DNA of 64,000 nt, from positions 66,790,506 to 66,854,505 of the forward strand of contig NC_088794.1 in assembly GCF_011386835.1 (NCBI RefSeq). The letters are read 5' to 3'. Under the pieces are notes generated by a model, which worked only from the letters and a program-made list of their open reading frames with translations, did no database searches and was not told where the DNA came from. Origin of the DNA: Chrysemys picta bellii (taxonomy: Eukaryota > Chordata > Testudines > Emydidae). This document shows, piece after piece, positions 33,482 through 46,020 of the stretch. Position 1 is the first letter of the stretch. Every line of letters begins with the position of its first letter. Both the position numbers and the translations under genes were made by a program.

Positions 33482-33692
33482 AGGGCCAGATTTTTAAAGG
33501 TATTTAGGGACCTAAAGATGCTAGAAGGTGCCTAGTGGGATTCCCAAACACAACTAGGTGCCTCACTTCCATTGATTTTATGCCTGACTCCCACTGATTT
33601 CAATGGGAATTTGGCACCTAGTGGCTTTTGAAAATCCCATTAGGTACCTACTTGCATCTTTAGGCACCTAAATATCTCTAAAAATCTAGTTC
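33482..33692. mobile_element. foldback MITE (GGCCAGATTTTTAAAGG)
   Basis: Left arm gccagatttttaaaggtatt, tagggacctaaagatgc; right arm gcatctttaggcacctaaat and tctctaaaaatct. These pair over about 85 bp around a short centre with caatgggaatttgg. Related worn copies are at 41385-41480 and 59941-60045. Confidence 0.75.
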
Positions 33693-35756
33693 TTGCTGTC
33701 TATTTCTCTAGCTTCTGGGTTCTAGTTAGAATAAAAAATGCTGAAATATCAGACTATGGAGCTGATTTCACAATACTTCTGGCTTAATTTAAAGCACTAA
33801 TTAATGGAAACATCAAAAGAAAAATATGTTCCCATATGATTCCCAGCCCAATTTTACAGCTTGCTTGCAACAGAGAGGTTAGGTTGAACACCTGAACTTC
33901 TGGGCGCTTATCTGAGGTGAATCACCAAGACTTCGATGAGGTTTAATTCATTTTTTACTTTAAAATAGCAAGTCTAAAAATGTTCTGTGTTCTAAATGAA
34001 AATGCCCTTTTCAGTATGGAACCTAATATCAAAAGTACCTAGTAGTCTGATTTTCTCAAATAAATCTCTTAATAAACTCTTCTAAATCTCCAAACTGACA
34101 TTCAGAACAAGAATAGTTCAAGGGCAACAATGGGATGTAAGCATTGATTCAGAGGCTCCTTCATGGAAGGAGTTGGCGCATTGTTAAGTAACAGCCAGGG
34201 GAAAGAACAATGGACACAAGCCTAGCCAGTGAATAGGAAGGCAAAGCCTGCATTTTTCATGTGTGTGACTCAAATGGACTGTTCGGTAGTGAGTCTCAGA
34301 AAACAGCTCTCTGTGGCTCTATTAAAAATATGAAGCATGTATATAATAGAGCATTATGAAGTGAAGAGTGCGTCTTTAGAGCATGGAACACTTTCTAATC
34401 TCGTTTGTACTTCTTGATGACTTACCATAATCCATCTTCCTCCACAGCACCAGTCACACATGTAAATGGGGGCACCGCTCTGCTACACGTTAGGAGAGAA
34501 CTCAGTAGAGACTGGAACCTCTTTCTGGCCTCTGATATGCTAAGTAAATTGTTAAAAATTAAGCTGTGTAAAGCAAGGCACCCTTTCTAGTGATAACAAT
34601 AATGTATCTGCCAAAACATTACTCATGAAGAGAATAGTTGAGTTACTCCATTAATCATCTTCAGCAGTTAATTATTCACCCAGACTCATCTTCATTCTGC
34701 CCCACCCCATCTATACATGCATCACTCTCTCAGACAAACGACAGGCATGTGACACAATAGCTGAAATACAGATGTTAACAAATGTTCTTTAAAAAAAATC
34801 ACAACTGGTAGGGAAAGTGTCTCTGGTTTTCTGAGGGAGGGGATGATTGTGATGCTTCTTTCTTTTTTATTCCGAAAATAGGAGAGCAGAGACAGAGCCA
34901 ATGACCTGTTACTTATTTTCTGTCTCCAGTTTATGTGATTCCAGTGAGTTGCATGAAGGCAAGTTGCCAGGTTGCTCACCTAAGCAGCATGCACTGACAA
35001 TATATCCACACAAACAAAGAAAGCATGGCCACTAACCCATTGGTCTTCGAAATGTGTTACACACGTCCATTCCACTTCAGATATTTGTGCATCCAGAGCA
35101 CCGGCACTGGAGACTTTTCCCTTTGGATTCTGATGAGGCAACACATGCAGGCCTCTGCTGCCTCATGCTGCTGTGCAATAGTATAAAGAGCAGAGCCACC
35201 TCAGACTCCCCTCAGTTCCTTCTTATGAGACAGACACCATAAAAAGGGGAAGGAGGCTGGGTCATGGAATGGACATTTGCAACATGTCTTGAAGAACAAT
35301 GGTTACAAAATAGTAACCAGTTTTTCTTCTTCAAGTGATTGCACACGTCCATTTCACTTCAGGTGATTCACAAGCAGTTCAAACTTGTAGGTAGGTTTTG
35401 GAGTCTACCTGAACAAGGGCTGAAAAACTACTCTTCCAAACTTGGCATCATATTTGGAATGCTGAGATGTAGCATAATGAGAAATAAAAGTATGTACTGA
35501 AGACCAAGTTGCTAAAAATGTTAGTGGAAAAGCTGCATGAGATTGTGTAGAGTCCACCCTGGTTGGAGGGGTACACTGGGCAATGCAATAGCACAGGCAT
35601 ATGTGGGACAAAATCCAGGATGAAACCTCTCCGCACTGAGACTGAAAAGCCTTTCATCCTGTCCATATCTGAGATGAACAACTGTGATGATGACTTAAAA
35701 GACATGGTTCTGTCCATGTAAGCACCAACAGCCCTTCTAACATGAGGGCTAGCTCA
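33693..35756. other. no gene recognised
   Basis: No exon. About 35040-35350 has two inverted-like phrases (acacgtccattccacttcag at 35060 and cacacgtccatttcacttca at 35342) that hint at a worn MITE. Confidence 0.4.
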
Positions 35757-35760
35757 AGAG

Positions 35761-35916
35761 GGAGCAGGATAGCTCAGTGATTTGAGCATTAGCCTGCTAA
35801 ACCCAGGGTTGTGAGTTCAATCCTTAAGGGGGCCACTTAGAGATCTGGGGCAAAATCAGTACTTGGTCCACTAGTGAAGGCAGGACTTGATGACCCTTCG
35901 GGGTCTGTTCCAGGAT
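35761..35916 (+). mobile_element. tRNA-derived SINE (turtle type)
   Basis: The 5' head is tRNA-like: A-box region atagctcagtgatttgagc (35769-35787) and B-box gagttcaatcc (35813-35823), with the internal phrase ctgctaaacccagggttgtg. The tail ggacttgatgacccttcggg resembles the CR1 3' end, as expected for a SINE mobilised by CR1. Not a functional tRNA gene. A second copy is at 42001-42172. Confidence 0.85.
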
Positions 35917-35989
35917 ATATATATATACACACCCCTAAAGGATATGTAGATTTTGCTTATTATAGAACTTCCTACTGTTTTTGAAACTT

Positions 35990-36480
35990 AAGATTGGAAT
36001 TCATTTGTGTGTATATAGGTTTACCTGCTTTAACCTTGTTAATAACTCTCATTTCCTTTTCCTAGTTAATAAATCTTTAGATAAATTATTATAGGACTGA
36101 ATACAAGCATTGTCTCTGGTGTCAGATCTAAGGTGCAAATGACCTGAGGTAAGGGACTGGTCTTTTGGGACTGGGAGTCACCTGCACATTGCTGAAATTT
36201 TTGGTGTAAGGGACTATCTATCACAAAGGTAAGCTTATCTGGGTTGCAAGATAGATCAGAGTACCCAACGGGACTGTCTGTGACTCCATGTTAAGGCTGT
36301 GATAGTTCCTAGGAGTTTACGTTTGATACTTGGTTGGTGAAATGTAAGTATAGAACTCACAACCAATTTGGGGTTTGTGCTATGCTTCTTAACAGTCTGC
36401 CCTGAGGTTGGTACTTGCACTTTGAGCCACTGCAGGACAGCTTGACAGTCCCAATCCTGTGACATCTGACCAAGTGTCAC
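35990..36480 (+). mobile_element. LTR fragment
   Basis: Contains AATAAA at 36068-36073 in the context cctagttaataaatctttag, then ggtcttttgggactgggagt and ggggtttgtgctatgcttct. The wording matches retroviral-type LTRs I associate with turtles. Ends and TSD could not be fixed. Confidence 0.5.
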
Positions 36481-37139
36481 CTATGGAAGAATCTGTTACT
36501 AAGGCACTTCACATTTTTCCCATCTTTCAGATTGTTTTCAGTTCAGAATTTTGTATAACACTAGTAGCCTAAGGCAGTAGGATGGGAAGTTGAGATTTTG
36601 GTGAGATACAGAACAAGAAAATAAAGATAATGTGTGACAAATTGTAGAGATAAGAGCATGCTGAATTTAATGCCAATGGCTCTGTAAATTACACAGATAA
36701 TATAGGAAGTGTTCCTATGCTGTATTACTGACACATTTGCATTTCTCCATTCATTTCTTCACTAGGTGTCAAGACCATAATCAAGTAAACTGTAGCTAAT
36801 ATACCTAGATACCATGGGGATGGGCACATTAGAAATGCCTAAGATAATTTCTAGATATCACGCTAATTGCACATCTCAACTCTTTCCTCACTTACAGTGG
36901 TGTAAATCAGGAGTAACTTCACTGAGGTCTGTGGAATATCCCAGTGTCAAAGTGATGTAAGTAAAGAAAAGGAGAACCAGGCCCCACAGTGTGTATGACC
37001 TGAGATCAAACTTTCCAGGCATGGGGTCGCCTTCTCTGTTGCACTGCCCCTTGTGTGGCCATTCAGACCTGTGTAAAGTGGGTGTAAAAAGCTATCACAT
37101 TAGACCACAAATGTTTGACACCTACTTTGCAGTTGAGGT

Positions 37140-37350
37140 GGTCAAATATTTTCATTAAAATTATTAAACAAATTATCCTTTGCTGGGAAGTGAACATTTT
37201 CACATATTCACTTGTGAAAACTTTGTTTTTCAATGAAAAACAAAAACCGAAAAAATGTTTTTGTCCTAAAACCAGAAAAACATCTGCAGGTTGTTTTTTT
37301 TTTTAAACCCACAATCTCTTCCATTTTCTATACAATTTTTGGACTGAAAA
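37140..37350. repeat. worn AT-rich repeat
   Basis: Contains tttttcaatgaaaaacaaaaa, similar to the flank of the foldback at 40560-41110. Probably a related degraded MITE. Confidence 0.3.
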
Positions 37351-37670
37351 TGATTACCATTTCCTAACCAACACAGGTATAAATGTCCACACAAGGGACA
37401 AGGGCAGTGGAGAATCAGTTTATGTTGTTTCAACTAAATGGTCATCACAGAGGATAGCACTGGTGATGGGCAGTAGGGAGAAACAACATTTCAGCTCTGC
37501 ATTAGCACTGATTGGAAGGTGTTACCATATGATGGCTGTTTGACCACTGCCTATCATGCTGACCAATATTGTCTCATTGTTTCCTTGACCTCTCCCTTTG
37601 GTTTGTCTGCATCCCTCTGGTGTCTCACCTCTTATACTTCACTTGTACGCTCTCGGGGGTGGGAGGGGGG

Positions 37671-37925
37671 GTTGTCTAGATGAAAAGTTAGAACACAGCA
37701 GGCTGCGGCGTAAATCTATCTTGCATTAGCCTGCCACATACTTAGTGTCTGTGTGGACCCTGCTACTGTGCACTAAAAGTTCTTTGAACTACCCCGTTTT
37801 GAAATAGGAGTAGATCAAACTGCACCAGGGAACTTTTAGTGCAGTGGGGTCCACAAGGACGATACACAGCAGGTTAGGGTGAGGTAGTGAGTGGCAGGCT
37901 GGGGTGTAAATCTGGACAGTCTTTT
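37671..37925. mobile_element. foldback MITE
   Basis: Left gtgtggaccctgctactgtg, cactaaaagttctttg pairs with right ggaacttttagtgcagtgg, ggtccacaagg. The outer parts (cagcaggctgcggcgtaaat / ggctggggtgtaaatct) share sequence. Non-coding. Confidence 0.6.
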
Positions 37926-38559
37926 TGTTTTGTGTTTGTACAGAGCCTAGTACAATAGGGTATGGGTCCATGATTGAGGCTCATAGGTGCTACAAGAATA
38001 TAAATAATATAAACATGTTTGGTGACCTATGTGAAATGAATTGGTTGTCTCAGTCTATATCCAAAGGACCAAGTGTCAACATCATAACCCGGACCCCCAA
38101 CAATTTGTACCCTGATTAACAGACTCCATTAATTTGATAATTCAGTCCTCAACTTATATTTTGCTCATATTACTATACTATTTAACTTTCACATAAACAA
38201 CAAAACTACTAAATCAAATGGTGATTGTCTTCATTCTTAGGTAATGTACCACATGCACTGAGACCGAATTAGAGAAAAGATACCCCATGGAGAATGCTGT
38301 TGTTATGTCAACTTTGCAGGCAGGAGTTGTGGTCCAATTACACTAACGAAGGGTTTGTTTTCAGATGACTTGACAGCTACATGCAATTAGAATCATGTTT
38401 AGTATTTACTGTACAATATTTATGAACCACTTTTTCCTGGTCAACAAATATGACTAAAAAAATAAATTAAAAGGTGGAAGTGGGTTAAAGTGCCAGAAAA
38501 ATATTAGGACGCTGTGTCTGGGAATTACAATTTTTATTTTCCACTTGCCTTGAGTGGAA
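37926..38559. other. no gene recognised; short repeat tail
   Basis: 37925-38000 (tgtacagagcctagtacaat, ggtgctacaagaatataaat) resembles a recurring tail found in many reptile repeats. The rest is unassigned. Confidence 0.35.
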
Positions 38560-38770
38560 ACTGTGAGTGCTCAGCACCTCTGAAAAATCAGGCCACTTAT
38601 TTAGGATCCTCAATCTGGATTGAAATTGCTAACCTTCAGCACCTGTATTGGAACATTTTTACCTAAATGACTTCACTGAGGCCACAGAGTGAGACAGTAA
38701 CAAAGCTGGGAATAGAACCCAGGGCCCTGTCTCTTAAGGCGATGCTTTAACCAATGAAGATTTCCACTGC
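38560..38770. repeat. half MITE plus MIR-like remnant
   Basis: 38560-38595 is the inverted half of the CCTGATTTTCAGAGG MITE. 38680-38760 (gaggccacagagtgagacag, gaatagaacccagggccctg) reads as reverse-strand MIR. Confidence 0.5.
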
Positions 38771-40298
38771 TTAGTGCTCAACCAGGACTCAATTTGCATG
38801 CATTTACTTACATCATTAATCTGTGTTCAATGCTATAGCAGTTCTTCTACATTCTACAGTACAGTATTTCCTAATTGGTTATCTTTACATTTCAGATAAC
38901 TGATTTTCCTGCATAACATGGGTGATATGAATCACACAAAGTTACTGCTAATGTTAATCTTGGAATACACATTCTGTTTTGTTTAAAAATAAATAGTTTA
39001 CTTCCTATGAGTTATTCCATGAGGGCAGTACTTCAGTTTTGAGAACACATGGAGCTTCACTACTACTGTGAATGCTACACTGGAAATGTCTAATATCATT
39101 ATAAATAAGGAGTCTAGGATGTTCTCCTACAGTCAGAAGGACCAAAAGCATATTTTTAAACACAGACCTTGAGCCCTACAGAAAGCAATCTGCGTATACA
39201 GGTGTTAACAGACTTATTTTCAATGCCGTAGGCAAGCTATTGTAAATAAGGAAGGGAAGACGTAACTGGTGAAACATGGTTGCGTTTTGTTCTCTGTCAA
39301 GATGACAAAAGAAAATAATAGGTTTTGCTCAGAAACATGTTAAACTAGCTCCTGTGCCAATTCTCAAAGAACGGAAACTTTCCCAAAGCAGGCACTTAGG
39401 GTAAATGAAAGGAAATTATGAAACTGCATTGTAAAACTGGAGGCTCACGTCAACATTAAAAAAGGACAATAAAACATACCAATGTTCAGCTTTTTGTTTG
39501 GGCCTGTTATTCTAAAACGGCGATTATATAGGTCTGAATCAATTCTTCTACTAATGAAATTGAGTTGGCTTTTTAAAAAAAGGATAACAACCTCCTCTTG
39601 ATAGCTATTTGCATGAGCTTGTTTGCATGAACTAATTTTCATTCACTGTATAGGCTTAAATGTCGTGGTCCAATGAAAACATTTCAGCTGAAAAGACTTC
39701 AGATAAATTACATCCCTCAAGTGTTTTCAATTCTTTGGTGAGTGAAGCTTGTTAAGAAATAAACATTCCTGCCTTTTCAAATTTAGTGTTCAGAAAACAC
39801 ATTTTTGTGGTTAGCGAGCATTGCTCTATGCAGCTAAATATAGCCAACAAAGTTTATTCCACCAAGCCCACCCACTGTGGTAGATGGCACTTTTATTTGA
39901 TTGCATACTAATCTGTGCAGAGTAAACCCCTCCAGTTCTAACGAGCATTGTATATAATGAAAATGCACATAGAAATGTCATTAAAATATTTAACCTTGGA
40001 CCCTGTGCTGAGATGGGGAAAGATGTGGGTTCTGCACATAAGTCATCTTTAAAACTTATGTTGATCATGACAAAATGTTATATTTGTTTACTTAGTGGAC
40101 AAGTTAAATAATAGGCTGAATACCAAAAGGAGTTTGATATATGTTTTGCAAGCAAAGCTGCAGCATTAGTTTCATCTTTAGGAGCAAAATGTTTTGTCAG
40201 TTTATTGGATGACGTGCTCCTCCTCATTTTACATCTAAGGAGATGGAGTCATGTTGTTGCTCAGGCTGATCTATGTTGTCTATTTATTTATTGTTGAC
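38771..40298. other. no gene recognised
   Basis: AT-rich sequence without a supportable feature. Confidence 0.5.
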
Positions 40299-40382
40299 CT
40301 GATTTTCAGAGCTGCTGAACACCCACAGCTACTGCTGACTTCCCCAGGAGCTTCAAGCACTCAACACCTCTGGAAATTAGGA
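40299..40382. repeat. CCTGATTTTCAGAGG-type foldback MITE
   Basis: Starts cctgattttcagagctgctg and ends caacacctctggaaattag, inverted around a central ctgacttccccaggagc. Same family as 3037-3117. Confidence 0.6.
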
Positions 40383-40599
40383 CATAAATCACCTTGTGTT
40401 ATACAATTGTTATACAGATTGTGTTATACAATCTCTGACCACCCCCACTTCTCAAACCCACAAAGACAATCCACTTTAGCACAGTGGGGAGAGCACCTTT
40501 GCACAAATATGCTTGTTTGCCCACAAACACATAAACAGCAGCTCCTCCCCAAACTGTTATGAATGAAGAATGCTCACATTAATGTTTGTGGAAAAGCAA

Positions 40600-41110
40600 A
40601 ACAAAAAACTGGGCTGCGAATAAGACTAGGTAACATTTTTCCATCTGTTTTTCAATGAAAAATTGGGTTTTAATGAAGCAAAAAATTTTCACAGTGTCTT
40701 GTCTCCACAGAAAATTTTGATTTTTCTTTGAAAAATCAAACACAGATAAACTGAAATTTTTGATTTGGATATGCTCTCGTAGTGCTTCAAGTTGTAGTTT
40801 GGTTGCCTCATGTCCCCATTCTCCTCTAAAGGCAGGTTTCTCCAACCAGACTACACCTTCCATGATGCACTATACTCCCTCGCCAAGAAGGGAGACCATA
40901 GTAACCATGGGAGATGTAGTCCAACCAGGGAACCCAGCCCATAGAGAATGGGGACATGAGGCAACCAGCTTTCAGCTGAAATATTTTGATGAAATATAGG
41001 AGTTTTACATGGGAAATAAAATATTTTTTAACCAACTCTGATTGTGAACATGGACAAATTCCCAGATGAGTCAGAATTTGATTAATGATTAAACATTCAT
41101 TGGGGATTTC
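40600..41110. mobile_element. foldback MITE
   Basis: Inner arms 40802-40857 (gttgcctcatgtccccattc, ctccaaccagactacac) and 40912-40965 (gatgtagtccaaccaggg, agaatggggacatgaggcaa) are complementary over ~55 bp. AT-rich shoulders (tttttcaatgaaaaattggg) extend on the left. Non-coding. Confidence 0.65.
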
Positions 41111-42000
41111 CCCACAATTTTTGCCCAGCTCTAATCTCTATTCTTGCTCGGGATTTCTATCCTACCTCTCCTGCATGGTAAGCAAAGGCTCCATAAGAAA
41201 ATCTTAATGTGGTCCTGCATTACATGCTTTGACTAGCCAAATGATGTCGAGGTCGGGGGAGCAGCAGTATTCGTTAACTAATATAACTCCTGTACCTTGT
41301 GGTAGTGTATAACATTTTGAAGCTCAGGCTTCTGTTCCTTAATCCTGTGCCTGATAAGTCAGGAGTGGTCCTTTTACAGAGGGTTTGATCCATCCCAAGG
41401 ATTTTGCACTTAGGCACCTAATTCCCACTGAACTCAATGTTAGGTGCAGAAATACCTTTGAAGATCTGGGACTTAGTCACCTAGAAATGGCTTTTTCTTT
41501 TCCCACTCCCAGCCTAAGCCTATCTGATGATATTCAACACATTTCCAAACCTTCAGATTTGCAGACTTCATACAGAATAGACTAGATTTTAATTCAAAAT
41601 ACTCCTCTGCACCCCTGACATCCCTAAGACAGGAGAAATAAGCACCCTTGCCAGTACAATATTTTTGCAGAAAATGAACACTACGTCAATACATTTGCGT
41701 ATTTACAGACATTTGCTACGGATGATAAATCCTCCAGTAGATTAAATCTCAGAAGAACTGATGAATAGTCATCGTCAAGCTGTTAGAGATTGGTTGCATT
41801 ACTATTTCCCATAAAGGATTCCGCTTCTACTAGTCTCCAACCATGCGGGACAAAAAGAGCCTAGTATTTGCCAACATTACATCTGTAGGCTTGATGGGAG
41901 ATTGATTTTATGTAGCTTTACAGGTGTACTCCACTGTCACTCAGCAAACAGTCTTTTAAATAATGCTCGGGGACCTATAAATTAAATTCATGGAGATATC
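41111..42000. other. no gene recognised
   Basis: Apart from a worn MITE trace at 41385-41480 (acttaggcacctaattccca), nothing is identified. Confidence 0.45.
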
Positions 42001-42172
42001 TTATCTCCTAGAACTGGAAGGGACCTTGAAAGGTCATCAAGTCCAGCCCCCTGCCTTCACTAGCAGGACCAAGTACTGATTTTACCCCAGATCCCTAACT
42101 GGCCCCCTCAAGGATTGAACTCACAACCCTGGGTTTAGTAGGCCAATGCTCAAACCACTGAGCTATCCCTCC
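42001..42172 (-). mobile_element. tRNA-derived SINE (turtle type), minus
   Basis: The minus strand reads agggatagctcagtggtttg (A-box), then gggttgtgagttcaatcctt (B-box at 42112-42122). It ends in a CR1-like tail (ggtcccttccagttctagg). Same family as 35761-35916. Confidence 0.88.
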
Positions 42173-42379
42173 CCCCAAAACTGTTAAAGATATTCATGGA
42201 CAAAGCACAACAAGAAAGTAGCTGAGTAGACAGTGTGCCTTGGAATTCAATGACAGCTTGAAATACTTTTTATAGATTTATATTTTTCTATTGATAAGCC
42301 ATTAAAAATAATTATATTTTATTTGCCATTTACCCGCAACCTAATCCCTTACAAGGACCCATTGTTGTCTGAAAGTGAA

Positions 42380-42890
42380 TAATAATAATAATACTTTGCC
42401 TTCTGTAGCACCTTCTATGTAAAGATCTCAAAAAACTTTAATAAAAACACTGATAGTGTTAGCCTCAGACAACCCCCAAGGTGTGCATGGGGGTATTATC
42501 GTCCCCTTTCACAGACCGGAAAATTGGTAAGGTGAGTAACCCAAAGCCACGCAGGAAGTCAGTTGCAGAGTTGGGAACAGAACCCACATCTCCTGGCTAC
42601 CACCAGGGCCAGCTCCAGGCACCAGCTTAACAAGCAGGTGCTTGGGGCGGCCAAGGGAGAGGGGCGGCACCTGCGGCAATTCGGGGGCGGCAGGTCCCTC
42701 ACTCCCTCTAGGAGCAAAGGAGCGAAGGACCTGCCACTGAACTGCCGCCACCGATCGCGGCTTTTTTTTTTTCCCCAATTGCCGCCGCCGATCGCGGCTT
42801 TTTTTTTTTTTTTGCTTGGGGCAGCAGAAATGCTGGAGCCGGCCCTGGCTACCACTTCAGTATGTTAGTCACTAGACCAGTGATTTACCT
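42380..42890 (-). repeat. MIR-like SINE split by a hAT MITE
   Basis: Plus-strand reading: cctttcacagaccggaaaat, aagccacgcaggaagtcagt, agaacccacatctcctggct. Then comes the MITE insertion, followed by gctaccacttcagtatgtta and gtcactagacca. Rejoining the flanks at the 8-bp duplication restores one continuous SINE remnant. Confidence 0.7.
42604..42847. mobile_element. hAT MITE (CAGGGCCAGCTCC family) in MIR
   Basis: Ends are cagggccagctccaggcacc and the complement of ggagccggccctg, with a perfect 8-bp duplication gctaccac (42596-42603 and 42848-42855). The interior contains a tandemly repeated ccgatcgcggctttttt unit (around 42752 and 42788). Confidence 0.93.
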
Positions 42891-43239
42891 TAAACGTCAT
42901 GAACTTGCAATGTTAATACTTCCTTAGTCTGTCCCGCTGTGAAGAATATTAGTGCCCCAAACTGGCCCATTAATGTGTGTATATGGGGGGAGGGAAGGTT
43001 CAAATGTTCATCACTGGCTTAATACTGACCCCATTGAAGAGAGTGGGAGTTGTACCACTGACCATTCAAAACATGATAAAAGCTAATCTTAACAATTAAA
43101 CAAGTAAAAGTTGAACAGGGTTGTTCAATACAGTAAAATGGAAGTGGTACAGTGATAACCATACGATAGATGGATAGAGAGAGAGAGAGAAGCAATAAAT
43201 AGGGACCCAGCAATTATCATTCTAAAGAGTAATCTGTGA
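42891..43239. other. no gene; GATA/GA microsatellite
   Basis: A short (GA)n tract lies at 43172-43191. No other feature. Confidence 0.5.
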
Positions 43240-43757
43240 CCTGGTCTACAAACACAGCTGTATTGGTTTAATTAAAGGTGTGATTTTTAAACCGACTTAG
43301 TTAAACCACTTGCCATTTTCTGTATGGGCATTTATCAGTTTAAACTTGGCTTATATCAGTTTATCTTGCATGTTTAACTAACAAATAAAAGCTAAACCAA
43401 TAGTTTAGCGGTAAGCATAGTTAAACACTAGAACAACTTACTCAGGGATATGGTGCATTCTCAGTCATTTGACATTTGCAGATCAAGGCTGGATGTCTTT
43501 CTAAAAGATAGGATTTAGCTCAGCTAGAAGTTATGGGCTTGATGCAGAAATCACTTGGTAAATTCTACAGCCTCTGTTAAGCAGGTCAGACTAAATTATC
43601 ACAACAGTCCCTTCTGGCCTTACAAACTTATGAAACAATATAGGCCAGGTTTATCTACATAAGAATGTCCCCACAAAGGTTTGCACAGGATTAACTAAAT
43701 CAGTTTTTAAACTGATTTAAGTTAAACCAGTGCAACTTGTGTGTGTAGACCAGCCCT
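43240..43757. mobile_element. Harbinger-like MITE holding a CR1 tail
   Basis: Left end cctggtctacaaacacagct; right end complement gtgtgtagaccagccct. The inner phrases ttggtttaatt and agttaaaccagt are inverted. The GGTCTAC core equals that of the Harbinger TIR at 11014. A CR1 3' UTR piece sits inside (43436-43640). Confidence 0.65.
43436..43640 (+). mobile_element. CR1 3' terminus inside MITE
   Basis: Reads gatcaaggctggatgtcttt, ctcagctagaagttatgggc, cagtcccttctggccttaca, ending aacttatgaaac. This is the CR1 3' end in plus orientation, truncated at its 5' side. Confidence 0.75.
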
Positions 43758-44689
43758 ATGTGTTAATGTGTTTCCTAAAAATGGGGATGAAGTGGATGGA
43801 GGCAGACATCAAAAAGGAGATAGTACCAAGCCTGAGAGTTCACTATAGAAAAGACCTGATTCCCTGCTAACGTAATTCCTAAAAGGTAGGTAACAAACAT
43901 TTTGCATAACACTCACAGATCTGGAAACCTGTCACACTCACCTACATCTCAGCTGGGTTTTCATGCATCCTGCTGAGCTGTGGGAAGGTTGTGGACATTT
44001 GCCTGTAGTTGCTGCTTTTGCCATATGAGGCCACTGTGGCACCCACTGCTAAGGTATCCAGGCGATTTCTTCGACTCCCTTCAGGCTGCTCCCTCGCTGA
44101 ATTCCAGCCGGGAAGGAGCAGCAGTGTGGAGTGGCTCGCAGTGGTAGCAGCCTATCGAGATCATCACAGCCAGTACCAGCAGGTAAGGAGTCAAATACTG
44201 GTCCCAGGTTCCCTCACCCCTCCAGTGAGCTGAACCAGGCTCCCCAATCACAACCCTCCAACACACCTTCCTAATGCACTTAAAGTAAGCTAGTGGCATT
44301 TATGTTGGTAGAGGAAAACATGACCTGCAGGCACCCTTACAGTTCAGAAGGCTAAGAAAAAGAACCTAACGTTTACTATTTAAAAAAAAATAATGAGTTT
44401 TAAGGCAAGCTCATTATTTTTGAGTTCTGATTCATGATTTTTGAATGGACTGGACTCCTGTTCTGACACACGAAGGCCTTTTGTATTATAAGGAATGTAA
44501 TAAATTTGGGGTTGTACTATGCATAGAAAATATCTAGTCAATCTGTCAGCTTGTTTGGCATATTACACATATAAGAAGTTCTTAGATTCCATTCTTTTGA
44601 GCTGAAATTTAAAAGATACAACAGATAGTGTAAAAAAATTCACATGCTGAAGAAGACACACTTACTTAATAAAGTAAGTAGCAGGGAGG
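43758..44689. other. no gene recognised
   Basis: No exon or nameable repeat. Confidence 0.45.
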
Positions 44690-45345
44690 CGTGGCCTCTT
44701 GGAGAGTGACAGGGAGGGACCACAACCTGCCCCCGGTGGGTGGAACCAGGAAGGCCATGTCTGCCCTGTCGGAAGCGGAAGGGTGGAACAGAAAGTGGAA
44801 GTACAAAAGGCGGGCCCTACAGCTCAGTTAAGCAGGAGCTGCCACGGGAGACAGATGCTTCCTGCCTGCTGCTAGAGCCGGCAGAGGAGCTGCCGGGGCA
44901 GCCTCCTGAGGACTGGCTAGAGCTCCTGGGGCCGCTGACCGACCAAGACATCAAGGAGCTGCCAGGGCTGCTGCCTGAGGATTGGCCAGAACTCCCTAAG
45001 ACAACAGGAAAACCCTGTTTAGAGTTTGGTATAGAGGTACCAAACCCCGGGGAAGTAGGAAGTAGCTCAGGGAAACTAGATGACCATCTGGTTGAGCACT
45101 AACTTGATACTAGGTCAGCGTGTTGCAGGCAGATCCCAATTGACCCAGTGGTGGACCACTCCGCCATTGTTAGGGCTCTGGGCTGGGACACGGTGGAGTC
45201 AGGCGGGCCTGTATCCTCCTTTCCCCTGCCACTCCACCCCTGCGGTGGCAGCACTCCCATCCTAGGCCAGGAGGCCTGTGGTACCCTACTGCTCACTCTT
45301 ATCTGAGCCCCTAGACTTTGCTGGTGCTCCCCCTAAGTATATTGC
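44690..45345. repeat. unclassified GC-rich segment, possible LTR-derived
   Basis: A GC-rich island in AT-rich DNA. One open frame (44740-45102, plus) has no ATG, so it is not called as a gene. It shows two copies of a short motif, ELPGQPPEDWLELL and ELPGLLPEDWPELP. The sequence style resembles other unclassified pieces here at 26480-27630 and 58430-59230. Confidence 0.35.
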
Positions 45346-45884
45346 TTCAGGACTCAATTTCATAGGAAAACGATTGAAAGAAAACCGTAAGTGTTGCATT
45401 TTGTTTTTAAACTCCGTGGACTAATTTTAAAACAAAAGTTGCATGTCTACATCTGTAACCTATGCACCAACAACGGCAACTGCCACGCTAAGTGCTTGAA
45501 AATTTCCATGAGGTGGTGCGCCATAGAAGAGCAGCTAATTTGTACAGACAAATGAACATAAAAACATCTGGGATGGCCCAGGGCCAGTAATCTATGTAAG
45601 TGTACAACCATTTTAAACATAATTAGGTACCTAACTACACACTCAGATTTAATCCAGGCATTTTTCTAATTATATGATTTCTAAACAATTCCATTTAAAC
45701 TGTTAATTAATTGATGCTGTTGTTCTTTAGTAACTGAAACAGTACAAGTGAATAGCATGAGAGAAACAACAGAATACACAGAACTGATAAATTACACAAA
45801 CAGTTTTGCATTTTCTTCCACTGTCTGTTACATTTTTCTAACATAAATCCTGCACATTGTTTCATGGCACTTAAAAATAGAAGG
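45346..45884. other. no gene recognised
   Basis: Nothing identified. Confidence 0.45.
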
Positions 45885-46020
45885 TTTCACCAGATCATCT
45901 AGTCTGAGTTACTGCACATTTTAGGACATTAATCCCCATTCAGTTACCCCTGCAATGAGCTCAATAGCTGGAATTAGACTGAGGTCCCTACCCAGCCCTG
46001 ATAGTCTATGATTCTATGAA
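45885..46020. mobile_element. short CR1-like remnant
   Basis: tttcaccagatcatctagtc reads as the start of a CR1 3' end in antisense. The right edge gatagtctatgattctatga looks like the CR1 terminus in sense. It is a small rearranged remnant. Confidence 0.5.

Noticed and set aside
35761..35835. Possible tRNA gene
   Set aside because: Boxes A and B are present, but the cloverleaf 3' half is replaced by a CR1-like tail; it is a SINE head, with a second copy at 42112-42172.
44740..45102. 120-residue plus-strand open frame
   Set aside because: It starts at GTG with no internal ATG and sits in repeat-like sequence; not called as a gene.
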